From NCBI GenBank assembly GCA_963975425.1, contig CAXBGS010000008.1, forward strand, positions 62,001-126,000: DNA of 64,000 nucleotides. Reading direction: 5' to 3'. This DNA is from CAXBGS01 sp963975425 (GTDB taxonomy: Bacteria; Planctomycetota; Planctomycetia; Pirellulales; Pirellulaceae). How positions within the stretch are numbered: position 1 is the first letter of the stretch; every line of letters begins with the position of its first letter. The translations under genes and the position numbers were made by a program. The notes beneath the pieces are model-generated. The model was not told where the DNA came from and ran no database searches. It was given only the letters and a program-made list of their open reading frames with translations. Below are positions 1 through 8,258 of this stretch, one piece after another.

Positions 1-2230
1 TGGCATACAAATTCAAGCCACGTGCTTCCAGTCCGACCGGATTGGCAAAACGAGCCAATTGCAATTGCCCCAGGTCTCGTGTCACCCCGTTACTAAAGAC
101 GCCGCGAATCGTGCCGTCTTCGCCGACGACAAAACTGTTCAGAACACCCGGCTCGCTACCGTCCTGACGCGTTGCCGCCAAACTGGCCTCTTGCGTTGCC
201 AATCCTGACACCAAATCAAAATCCAGCGAGAATTGCAGCGGTGAAACACTCGGGATGCCGGTCCGGTTGATGGCGATTTGATCGCTCGTCGCCGTCACAA
301 AGTTGCCGTTGCCGTCAAATTTCAGCAGTCCCGTGCCCACGGCAACGTTGGTACCGGTCAACGGTTGGTTCTCGGGACTATCCGCGTACCATCGGTACAC
401 GGTTTCGGTATCGCTGCGGCTTTCCAGCGCCGCGGTCACTCGCACATTGATGGGAACGCCCAACGAATCATAAACGATAAAGTCACTGGCGGCGCTCTGG
501 CCGACCGCTTCTTGAATTGTACCGAAGGCCAAGTTTGGCGTCGTGATGTTGCCAAGTTCGTCTTCGATCCGGAACGCTGCCAGATCAATTTCCAACCCGT
601 TCAATTCGCCCGTGTTACTGACGAATCGCAAGCTGCCGTCGCTGATGTATCCGCCAGGAATCAAGTCGCCCGACTCACCCGGAATCTTGTTTTCCGAGGC
701 AAGAATCGGATTCTGCGAATCCAACTGAACGCTTTGGATGCCAGACGAGCTTTCGATAAAATCGATGAAGTCTTGGACGGTGCTGGTTTCCGTGATTTCA
801 AACTCTTTGGTGCCCAGTGCCCGGCCACCCTTGCGCCCGCTGTAACTTAGCGTCCCTGTCGTGAATGCCTGCTGGTATGTCAAACCGTCGCGTTTGACAA
901 CGTCGGTCAACAGAGTGCTGCTGTTGATCGTTGGTCCGTCCAGGTCGATCAGTTGATTTCCCGCCGTCGTGAGATCCGCGATCTCGGCGTCGCTGGCGCT
1001 GTCGGTATAGGTCGACCCCGGCGAAACCGTATCGACCAAGTAAAAGTTATTTTGGTCACCGGCCAAGTTTCGATAAATTCGCACTTGGTCGTAAGCGGGG
1101 AAACCGTCGCCGGCACTGGGTGTGGGCGGATCAGGAATGTTCGTCAACGTCACACGTCCGTTGACGACATTCTGCGGCCCAACCAAAACGCTGGGGCGAG
1201 TTTCTTTTTCGCCGGCACGGTAATACGTCACCATGTACGTGTAGTTGCCGGTCAATGTTGAATCGTCCAGTTCTGTCCCCGACAATGCCGTCGCGCCATT
1301 GTCGGTATAAGTCGAACCGGCCGCGGCGGAATCGAGCAAGAAGAAGTCCGAACCATTGGGGCCGGTGCGATAGATATTCACCGTTGGATAATTGCCGCCC
1401 GTTGGATCGGAAGGCAAATCCGCCAATTGAACGTTGCCGCCGGTGCCAACGGTAACGCTTAACGAACCACTGGTGGTGGATTCGTTTCCGAGTGCATCGA
1501 CCAAGGCGACGCGATACTGGTACGTTCCGGCCGGCAGGGTACCGACGCCAGAGGTATCGACCGTGATTCCACTTTCATCGGCGAGCGGTGACGCGGATAT
1601 CCCGATGCCACTGACGTCAGGCTGTGGAACACTGCCATTGCCAAGTGTGACGCTTTGAATCACTTGAGACACCGATGCCAGGTCACCCTCGGGCGTCAGC
1701 GATCCCTCGAATGTGACCAACTCGGTTGCCTTGGCGACGCTTTCGGTTCCCAGCGGGACCTGCAGTGGCACTAGTTGTGTTTCTTGGAGACGAAACTGGT
1801 CGTCGACACCATAACCGAGCAGTCGTTGGCCAGTCGCGTTGACAAGCTCGGCGTCGCTATTGAGTTTAAAGATACCATTTCGCGAATACAGTCGTTCGTT
1901 ATCCGCACCTTCGACAATGAAGAAACCGTCGCCTTGGATCGCCAAGTCCGACGAACTGCTGCTGATCTCGATCGTTCCTTGGTTATGGTTGGCCGCGATC
2001 TCTGCAACCTGAACTCCCAAGCCGATTTGGCGAGGATTGGTACCGCCATTGTTCGAGGTCGGTCCGGCACCGAGCGAGAGCGTTTGCAGGAACTGGGTGC
2101 CGAAAATGACATCCGACGATTTGAAGCCAACCGTCTGAGAGTTCGCCAGGTTGTTACCGATCACATCAATCTGTGTCTCGGCGGCGCTCAATCCCGTCAA
2201 TGCGGTCGTTAGTGCAGATGTCAGGCCCAT
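1..2230 (-). CDS. flgE: Flagellar hook protein FlgE, 3' end cut by window edge
   Basis: FlgE polymerises into the hook joining basal body and filament. My translation from the ATG at 2228-2230 begins MGLTSALTTALTGLSAAETQ and continues IDVIGNNLANSQTVGFKSS, the conserved N-terminal rod/hook motif. GGGGAG about 10 nt upstream is a good ribosome binding site. About 743 residues are visible and the frame is still open at position 1, so the C-terminal D0/D1 end is missing. Residues about 200-420 are an insertion of two similar beta-rich segments (each with an NIYR/RIYR motif and a GSTYTD motif) not found in the short enterobacterial FlgE; they probably form surface domains. It is the last visible gene of the flagellar operon, about 120 bases after flgD. 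Confidence 0.93.
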   Translation of the reverse strand, partial: MGLTSALTTALTGLSAAETQIDVIGNNLANSQTVGFKSSDVIFGTQFLQTLSLGAGPTSNNGGTNPRQIGLGVQVAEIAANHNQGTIEISSSSSDLAIQGDGFFIVEGADNERLYSRNGIFKLNSDAELVNATGQRLLGYGVDDQFRLQETQLVPLQVPLGTESVAKATELVTFEGSLTPEGDLASVSQVIQSVTLGNGSVPQPDVSGIGISASPLADESGITVDTSGVGTLPAGTYQYRVALVDALGNESTTSGSLSVTVGTGGNVQLADLPSDPTGGNYPTVNIYRTGPNGSDFFLLDSAAAGSTYTDNGATALSGTELDDSTLTGNYTYMVTYYRAGEKETRPSVLVGPQNVVNGRVTLTNIPDPPTPSAGDGFPAYDQVRIYRNLAGDQNNFYLVDTVSPGSTYTDSASDAEIADLTTAGNQLIDLDGPTINSSTLLTDVVKRDGLTYQQAFTTGTLSYSGRKGGRALGTKEFEITETSTVQDFIDFIESSSGIQSVQLDSQNPILASENKIPGESGDLIPGGYISDGSLRFVSNTGELNGLEIDLAAFRIEDELGNITTPNLAFGTIQEAVGQSAASDFIVYDSLGVPINVRVTAALESRSDTETVYRWYADSPENQPLTGTNVAVGTGLLKFDGNGNFVTATSDQIAINRTGIPSVSPLQFSLDFDLVSGLATQEASLAATRQDGSEPGVLNSFVVGEDGTIRGVFSNGVTRDLGQLQLARFANPVGLEARGLNLYA

Positions 2231-2353
2231 CGGCGTTCGTCTCCCCTGCTTTGCGTCGTTGACGCTGGATAAGAGTGAAGCGGCCGATTGGCTGTGTGTC
2301 GAAAAGCATCCGTCACATCATTGTGTGACCGAGTTCAACGCAATCGGCAGAGT

Positions 2354-2800
2354 TCACCCAGTTTGAATTTCGCGAACATTCTTTATCTCCATCGTCTTAT
2401 CACCCACGTGAACTTTGATCGAACGTGTGTTGTTCTCGGCGTTTGTTTCCACGGTGATACGGTCGACCACCCCATCCACCTCGCTAGCATCCACCGCCAA
2501 ACCTGTGACCTTTTGCCCAATCAGGCTGCTGGCGGTGACCAATTCTTGACTGGATGCAAGAGTGGACAGCGTCGATGTCAGCTGATCGGTCGCACCGATT
2601 TCACGAATCTGGCCGATCTGCTGGATCATGTCCGCGTTTTCCATCGGATTCAACGGATCCTGGTTTTGCAACTCGCTGATCAACAGTTTCAAGAACGAGT
2701 CTGTGTCCAGGTCGTTGTAACCCGAGTTGGTGCTGCCGATTTGTCCGGCCTGTTCCTGCGAGGAAAAGTTTGCCGACGCGGCTTGTCCGACTTGTGACAT
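2354..2800 (-). CDS. flgD: Flagellar hook assembly scaffold FlgD
   Basis: FlgD caps the growing hook and is needed for FlgE polymerisation. Residues about 34-53 read FLKLLISELQNQDPLNPMEN, the signature of the FlgD N-terminal domain. At 148 residues it is shorter than the about 230-residue enterobacterial protein; the C-terminal part is only a short beta-rich tail (VDRITVETNAE, IKVHVGDKTMEIKNV), so the usual Tudor/FnIII hybrid domain is reduced. It lies between fliK and flgE on the same strand, the usual order, since FliK, FlgD and FlgE act together in hook building and length control. Confidence 0.93.
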   Translation of the reverse strand: MSQVGQAASANFSSQEQAGQIGSTNSGYNDLDTDSFLKLLISELQNQDPLNPMENADMIQQIGQIREIGATDQLTSTLSTLASSQELVTASSLIGQKVTGLAVDASEVDGVVDRITVETNAENNTRSIKVHVGDKTMEIKNVREIQTG

Positions 2801-2958
2801 GGATCAATCTCGATCAATGAAGACGATGGTTGTGAACCCAAGAAGAATTCGTTGACCTGGGTTCTACTTAGATTTCTGCCTGAAATGCGAGAGCAAACCG
2901 CGAGTCGTCCCGTTGGAAGGTTCCTCCGCAGGAACCGCCCACCCGAACGGCCCGCGTC

Positions 2959-4572
2959 CTACAACCTGACATCCACCCCACCGTGCAACGGTACCGTCAC
3001 GACCGGACCGCCCAGGTCGCCGACATTCGAATCGGTCCGTGAAACCGAATGGGAAACTTCATCACGCTTGGCCGGTGAGTTCCAACGCCGGTAACGGTTT
3101 TGATTGCGATCTTGTGGTGTGGAGTCGTGCTGTCCCAGCGACGATCTGGCTTCACTGTCACCCGAGTCGACTTCGATTTCGAATTTGTCGATCTGCAGAC
3201 CTTGTGATTCCAGCCGCTGTCGCAGTTCGGGCAAGTGTTCACGTAGCGCGCTTCCAGCCGCCTCGCTTTCGGCAACCACGCGCGCTTGAATCCGACGTTC
3301 GGTCATTCGCATCTCGATGCGCACGGTGCCCAATTCCGCTGGCGCAAGCCTTAAGCGAACTTGTCCGCCATCAGGTCCCAAATGTTGAAACGCTTTGCTA
3401 ACTCGCTGGATCAGCTTCGCGCGATTGACCGCTTCGCTGGCCTGCGATGCCTGAGTCTTGGCGGTGGGCTTCCTCGCACCTGGCTCGGCAGCCGGATGTG
3501 ACAGTCGATCGGATGCTTGCACCTGGTTGGTCGTCCCAGCGGTTGGGCTAGTCGACACGGGTCTGGTCGACGCCGAAGCAGTCGCGGCTGCAGCCACTTT
3601 TGCGGCTGCCTGAACCGCTGCCGCTGCGGCCGTTTGACTCGCAGCGTGTTCAACTTTCGGCGGCGGGGCAGGGGGCGTCGACAGCGGCGCCGGTTCACCT
3701 GCACCGCTCAAATTTGACGGGATCGGTATACCGCCCGAACGATTGGATGTGTTGGCACCGGAATTTTGCTGGGAAACAGCGTCGCCGGGCTTTGGTTCGC
3801 CGCGGTCGTGACGTCCATGTCGTGACCGACGTGGTGAGTCATCACCCGCGTCATCGTGATCGCCTTGCACGGCGCTGACATCGGTGGCTTCGGAATCGAT
3901 GCCGCCGGTCGGCGTTGATTCCGATTGTTTCGTCGTCGTCCCGATCTCGGCGGTCTCCGAATCCGCGGGCAGCGGCGACACAGTTTCTTGGTTCTGGTTA
4001 CTCTGTCGTTTGTCTTGCTGTTGCTGCGACGCGAGCGATTCGGTGACCACGACGGGCGTGGCATCATCGGTCGGTGTCAAATTCGAATCAGCAACAACGA
4101 TTTCCTCGGATGAATTATCGCGGTCGTCATCGGGTAATTCTTGCTGTTCGATTGTCGATTCAGGCGTCGTTACGGCCTCGGCAGGCTCAAGTTCAACGAT
4201 TTCCGTTTCGGTTGTATCGTTGCCGACAGGAAGTACCACAGTGACTTGATCCGGCGTCGAAGCCTCGTTTGTCTCCGCTTGGTCTGATGTTTGTTCGCGC
4301 GGCTGGCTGGAATCATCGCCTTGCGAGACAGCAGAGGACGAGTCGCCGCCGATTTCGGATGTCGATTGAGTGTCGACGACGTCAGGCGCAGCATCGCTGG
4401 CCGCCATCCTCGCGAAAATTTCCGAGAACGCATCTAACCAATTGGCCGTGTCGGTTTCACCGACGGCTTGCGTCAGAGCACGTCCACCGCCACCGATCGA
4501 ACGCAGCTTTGCGATCGAAGAGGAATGGATGGGAGCGGTGCTATTTTTGCGCACCGATTCAGTATTGCTCAT
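2959..4572 (-). CDS. fliK: Flagellar hook-length control protein FliK
   Basis: FliK is a secreted ruler that switches the export apparatus from hook to filament substrates. The 537 residues split into a long low-complexity part (about 1-395, rich in S, T, E, D, Q, then P and A) and a conserved C-terminal domain (about 400-465) reading VRLRLAPAELGTVRIEM and later LRQRLESQGLQIDKFEIEV, the Flg_hook signature. A disordered, composition-biased N-terminal ruler is typical of FliK. The start (MSNTESVRKNS) is the first ATG. A gap of 273 bases separates it from the upstream MotE-like gene. Assignment rests on the C-terminal domain and gene order. Confidence 0.9.
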   Translation of the reverse strand: MSNTESVRKNSTAPIHSSSIAKLRSIGGGGRALTQAVGETDTANWLDAFSEIFARMAASDAAPDVVDTQSTSEIGGDSSSAVSQGDDSSQPREQTSDQAETNEASTPDQVTVVLPVGNDTTETEIVELEPAEAVTTPESTIEQQELPDDDRDNSSEEIVVADSNLTPTDDATPVVVTESLASQQQQDKRQSNQNQETVSPLPADSETAEIGTTTKQSESTPTGGIDSEATDVSAVQGDHDDAGDDSPRRSRHGRHDRGEPKPGDAVSQQNSGANTSNRSGGIPIPSNLSGAGEPAPLSTPPAPPPKVEHAASQTAAAAAVQAAAKVAAAATASASTRPVSTSPTAGTTNQVQASDRLSHPAAEPGARKPTAKTQASQASEAVNRAKLIQRVSKAFQHLGPDGGQVRLRLAPAELGTVRIEMRMTERRIQARVVAESEAAGSALREHLPELRQRLESQGLQIDKFEIEVDSGDSEARSSLGQHDSTPQDRNQNRYRRWNSPAKRDEVSHSVSRTDSNVGDLGGPVVTVPLHGGVDVRL

Positions 4573-4845
4573 TCAAGGCGCCCCCCGACGCAAGCGAATG
4601 TGCAGAAAAAGTGGTCAGGCCTCTTTTTCCGAAAACGAACACCTCAATATCGAATATGCACGTATTGAACGATCCCGGTTTCGTGCCGGTACCGTCCTGC
4701 GGTCGCTCTGGACTCATGCATCTGCAAGCACAACGACAAATTCGTTGTCAAACTCAACATCTGCCGGAACAACATCTGCCGGAACGTGTGCAACCCACAC
4801 AATGGAAACCCACCGAAAAGCTGCCTGCCTCCACAGCCGATCCAC
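4573..4845. other. Gap upstream of fliK with inverted and direct repeats
   Basis: This 273-base gap holds no convincing gene. It contains a perfect 7-bp inverted repeat with a 5-nt loop (4730-4748, ACAACGA/TCGTTGT). On the minus strand this overlaps a TTGACA hexamer (complement of 4747-4752), but no good -10 hexamer follows at the right spacing. A perfect 2 x 15-bp direct repeat (AACATCTGCCGGAAC) lies at 4756-4785. The arrangement could be an operator in front of fliK; this is inference from layout alone. Confidence 0.4.
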
Positions 4846-5499
4846 CTAAAGATCGTTAGCCGCTTCGTTGATCAGCGCGGTGGTTGACGTGCCTTCACGC
4901 ATCCGCCTGAAAATTTCGGCCAGCTTGATCTCTTCTTGCGCCGTTTCGAACTCCGCCAAGATATCTTTTCGTTTATCTGCGGCCATGGCTTGAAGGATAT
5001 TGACGACCTCATCAATTCTTTCATCGTCATAAATTATCAGCAGCTGATTCTTCGCCTGCTCTGGTTCCAGCATTTGTATTGTTTTTTGGACTTCTCGCAG
5101 CCCTTTATCCTTCGCACCTTGCTGCAATTCCTCCAACCGGCGGTCAAAGGCGGTCAGACGCTGATCGAAGCGATTTTTTTCTTCGGTGTGCTCCGCTAGC
5201 ATTCGTCCAAGATCATCGCGAAACTCTTTTTGACTGCGAAGCCGCATATCCATATCCAGACTTTCCATCATCCGGGCTTCGAGAATTTCGTCGAAATCGG
5301 GCTGCTCGCGGTCTTCACTTTGTCGCAGAATCTGACGCAGTCGGTTTCCCGAGATGTCGATTCCGTTGAGCAACGCAACGACTTGAGTGGCGGTTTCGCC
5401 ATTGAACGTCCCTTGAGCGACGAAGTAGCCGGCAAGAATCATCTGTGTCAGCACGGTCGCCACGCAGAATCCTGCAAATGCGCGAATCAGCATGTTCAT
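4846..5499 (-). CDS. MotE-like flagellar periplasmic protein (MgtE-N-like fold)
   Basis: A 217-residue protein with an N-terminal membrane segment (residues about 4-28, LIRAFAGFCVATVLTQMILAGYF), a coiled-coil middle rich in E, R, K and Q, and a helical C-terminal region (IDEVVNILQAMAADKRKDIL) resembling the MgtE N-terminal / FliG-like helical superfamily. The same build is seen in MotE, a chaperone of the stator protein MotC, and related proteins encoded next to fliJ in many bacteria. It overlaps fliJ by 4 bases (ATGA type), implying translational coupling. The role is inferred from architecture and position; direct similarity to characterised MotE was not tested. Confidence 0.65.
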   Translation of the reverse strand: MNMLIRAFAGFCVATVLTQMILAGYFVAQGTFNGETATQVVALLNGIDISGNRLRQILRQSEDREQPDFDEILEARMMESLDMDMRLRSQKEFRDDLGRMLAEHTEEKNRFDQRLTAFDRRLEELQQGAKDKGLREVQKTIQMLEPEQAKNQLLIIYDDERIDEVVNILQAMAADKRKDILAEFETAQEEIKLAEIFRRMREGTSTTALINEAANDL

Positions 5500-5954
5500 G
5501 ATTTGTCCCTACGTGCAATGGCCAAGGCAATTCGTCGTCCGGTCGCGTCATCGGCTTCGGCCTGTTCGACCTTTCGCAGCTCGGCCGCATGCCGGTGCTG
5601 GTCCTGGCTCTTGAGCTTTTCGAATCGCTTCAATTCCGCTTCGGCGGTAGTCAATTTGTGTTGCCGCCGGACAAGTTCCTGCACCAGTTCGCGACGAGTC
5701 TGCAGCAGCGCCTGCTCGTCGGCTTCTAACTGCATGTCATATCGCCCGGCCGATAGCAGGCGATCAACCGAGACTTCGCCCGTCCGCGATTCCGCTGACG
5801 CCTTGCGCATACTGACGCGCTGTTGGTTTAGTTCCTCACGCTGCTGGTCGACGCGTTGAATCGCCAAGTTGGCTTGGCCCACCGCTGCGCCTGCCTCGTC
5901 TCGCTCGCGGCGCCTTAATTCGAGTAACGATTGAAATCGGAATTTAAAGTTCAT
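5496..5954 (-). CDS. fliJ: Flagellar export protein FliJ
   Basis: FliJ is the coiled-coil stalk of the flagellar export ATPase complex and also escorts export chaperones. The 152 residues begin MNFKFRFQSLLELRRRERDE, the typical FliJ opening (F+FRLQ.LL.LR...E), and are then almost entirely heptad-like coiled coil rich in Q, R, E and A. Length matches the family (about 145-150). It lies directly downstream of fliI, its ATPase partner, and overlaps the next gene by 4 bases. Confidence 0.88.
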   Translation of the reverse strand: MNFKFRFQSLLELRRRERDEAGAAVGQANLAIQRVDQQREELNQQRVSMRKASAESRTGEVSVDRLLSAGRYDMQLEADEQALLQTRRELVQELVRRQHKLTTAEAELKRFEKLKSQDQHRHAAELRKVEQAEADDATGRRIALAIARRDKS

Positions 5955-6073
5955 TGCTCTGTGGACGATGATTCACGCAGGTCCGACCGACACTCCTCAG
6001 CCAAGCCCGACCGACAGGTGTGCCTTGCCAAATGGTGAGCCCCGACGATGCCTTTGGTCTTTGGGGATCACGA

Positions 6074-7474
6074 TCAAGTCGATGCGGCGGGTTGAGTTTG
6101 AGTCGGTGGGGGCGCGACCTGCGGTGAATGTCGGCTAAGCGTCACCATGGCCACGTGCGACTTTTCAATGGGCGTCAGGTCATTCTCGTTTTGGGTCAAA
6201 AATGTTTTCAGCGGCTCGCGCATTTTGATCGCCATATCGATGGCTGGATCACTGCCGTCGCGGTATGCGCCAATCGAAATCAGATCGGCGCTGCGGCGGT
6301 ATTCACTTAGGTGATGACGCAGGACACCCGAAGCGGCCAGAATCTCTTTTTCAACCAGGTGAGGTTGCAGCCGACTAAGGCTTTGCAGCACGTCGATCGG
6401 CGGCCAGTGTGCTTGCGACGCAAGGTCACGGCTAAGCACGATGTGACCATCCAACAGTCCGCGCAGCGTGTCGGCGATCGGTTCATTGTTGTCGTCGCCT
6501 TCGACCAAGACGGTATAGAACGCGGTGATCGAACCTTTGGATGTTCGACCGGCGCGTTCGACCAATCGGGGCAATGTATTGAACACGCTGGGCGGATACC
6601 CGCGGGTGGTCGGCGGCTCGCCGGCAGCCAATCCAAGTTCCCGTTGAGCCATCGCGAAACGCGTCACAGAGTCAAGTAACAGCAAGACATTTTCACCCTG
6701 ATCGCGAAACGACTCGGCAATTGCGGTCGCGGTCCACGATGCCAAAACTCTTTGTGCAGCCGGTTTGTCACTGGTGGCCACAACGACGACGCTGCGTTTT
6801 AGCCCCTGTTCGCCCAAGCATCGATGAATGAACTCTTGGACCTCTCGGCCGCGTTCGCCCACCATTCCGATCACAATTCGATCGGCATTAGAACCGCGGG
6901 CCAACATGCCCAATAAGGTACTCTTGCCGACACCCGAACCGGCAAAGATGCCCAGTCGTTGACCTTGACCGCACGTCAACATCGCATCGATCGCGCGAAC
7001 GCCGGTTTGCAGCACCTGATCGATTGGCGGACGGTCCAGCGAGTCGGGCGGTTGCTGTTGTGCGTCGACACGCGCGAGCCCCTTGGGCAGAGGCCGATTG
7101 TCCAGCGGTCGACCCTGCGCATCGATCACGCGGCCGCAAAGCGCCGGACCGACTCGCAGTTTGATCGATGTATCCAAAAGTCGCACCGAATCGCCAGCCG
7201 ACAAGGTTTGTATGTGATCCAAGGGAGCCAGGATTGGCCGCACGTCACGAAATCCGATCACGCGACCGATACATGGCGTTCCGTCGGCCGGTTGCAACTG
7301 GCAGATCGATCCCAGCGGCGCGGTCATGCCTTCGATTTCAATGTTTTCACCGGCAACCGCTGCCACACGACCGGTGACGTGGTGCGAGATCGCTTGATCG
7401 ATAATGGATCGCGAAACACTGGGTTCGGGCAGACTGGGAATATCCAGTTCGAATGTCGCGTTAGGGTTGGTCAC
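6074..7474 (-). CDS. fliI: Flagellum-specific export ATPase FliI
   Basis: FliI is the F1-beta-like ATPase of the flagellar type III export gate. The 466 residues carry the Walker A motif GSGVGKST (about residue 181), GMVGERGREVQEF, a Walker B region LLLLDSVTRFAMAQRELG and GEPPTTRGYPPSVF, all diagnostic of FliI/YscN ATPases. The N-terminal beta-barrel (residues about 30-100) and C-terminal helical domain are present. The start overlaps fliH by 4 bases, so the FliH regulator and FliI are translationally coupled. The catalytic motifs look intact. Confidence 0.97.
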   Translation of the reverse strand: MTNPNATFELDIPSLPEPSVSRSIIDQAISHHVTGRVAAVAGENIEIEGMTAPLGSICQLQPADGTPCIGRVIGFRDVRPILAPLDHIQTLSAGDSVRLLDTSIKLRVGPALCGRVIDAQGRPLDNRPLPKGLARVDAQQQPPDSLDRPPIDQVLQTGVRAIDAMLTCGQGQRLGIFAGSGVGKSTLLGMLARGSNADRIVIGMVGERGREVQEFIHRCLGEQGLKRSVVVVATSDKPAAQRVLASWTATAIAESFRDQGENVLLLLDSVTRFAMAQRELGLAAGEPPTTRGYPPSVFNTLPRLVERAGRTSKGSITAFYTVLVEGDDNNEPIADTLRGLLDGHIVLSRDLASQAHWPPIDVLQSLSRLQPHLVEKEILAASGVLRHHLSEYRRSADLISIGAYRDGSDPAIDMAIKMREPLKTFLTQNENDLTPIEKSHVAMVTLSRHSPQVAPPPTQTQPAAST

Positions 7475-8157
7475 TTGAGTAGTTCCTCCAGTCGCTGCAA
7501 CTGGTCTTTCAGTCCCGCCCGCACTTCACCACCGACTTGGCGAACCACGACATCGTTGCGACCGAGGGATTCATCGGGTTCGACGTGAGTTTTCTCGGGC
7601 AAGTCTGGCGAAGCGATCAATTCATCGAGAGATTGACCAAGCACGGCTAGCGTTTCGGGATGCACGGCGACGGTCAATTTCGTCGCGCTGCGTGCCCGCC
7701 GCAGCGCCTCGTCGGTCCACTGGACCAACAATTCCGGCGTTCGCTGTAACTCATGTCCAACGATCTTTTCCGCTGCGGCCAGCGCAATCGTGTTCAGTGA
7801 TTCGGAATACTGCTGCATCCATTGTTCGTACGATCGATGCAGTTGATCGACGGCGTCGTGCATCGCTTTCAAATTTTGCGAGGCGCGCTGTTGGGCTGCT
7901 TGTTGAAGCTTTTTATCCGCATCGACGGCGGCGCGATCGAGACCATCTTGATAGCCGCGAGTCTCGGCATCTTTCTTGATCTGCTGCGATTCGGCCTGTG
8001 CATCGGCTAACATCTTTTCGATCAGCTCGCGACATTCCGATAAACGCGACCGGCCCTCGTCGGCCAAATCATTCAAGTTAAATCCGGCCAGTCCTGAAAC
8101 CTCGCGAGCTGCGGGCGTCTTATCCCCATCGGAGTTTTTTTTCAGAACGAAAGCCAT
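7471..8157 (-). CDS. fliH: Flagellar export ATPase regulator FliH
   Basis: FliH binds FliI and links it to the C ring. The 228-residue protein has a central helical part (residues about 45-125, many A, Q, D, E and R) and a C-terminal domain similar to FliH/YscL (AAAEKIVGHELQRTPELLVQW, then LTVAVHPETLAVLGQSL and HVEPDESLGRNDVVVRQVGGEVRAGL). The ending DxSLxRxDVVVRxxGGEVRAGL fits the conserved FliH C-terminus. It starts at the ATG at 8155-8157, about 100 bases after the fliG stop. Confidence 0.9.
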   Translation of the reverse strand: MAFVLKKNSDGDKTPAAREVSGLAGFNLNDLADEGRSRLSECRELIEKMLADAQAESQQIKKDAETRGYQDGLDRAAVDADKKLQQAAQQRASQNLKAMHDAVDQLHRSYEQWMQQYSESLNTIALAAAEKIVGHELQRTPELLVQWTDEALRRARSATKLTVAVHPETLAVLGQSLDELIASPDLPEKTHVEPDESLGRNDVVVRQVGGEVRAGLKDQLQRLEELLK

Positions 8158-8258
8158 GGTGCCATGAATGTGGTTGGAAGGGATCTGGTTGAGAGGAATT
8201 TAGTGAATGAGAGTCTGGCGGCGAGAACTGCGTTTTTTCAACTTCGGTTCGCCAATCA

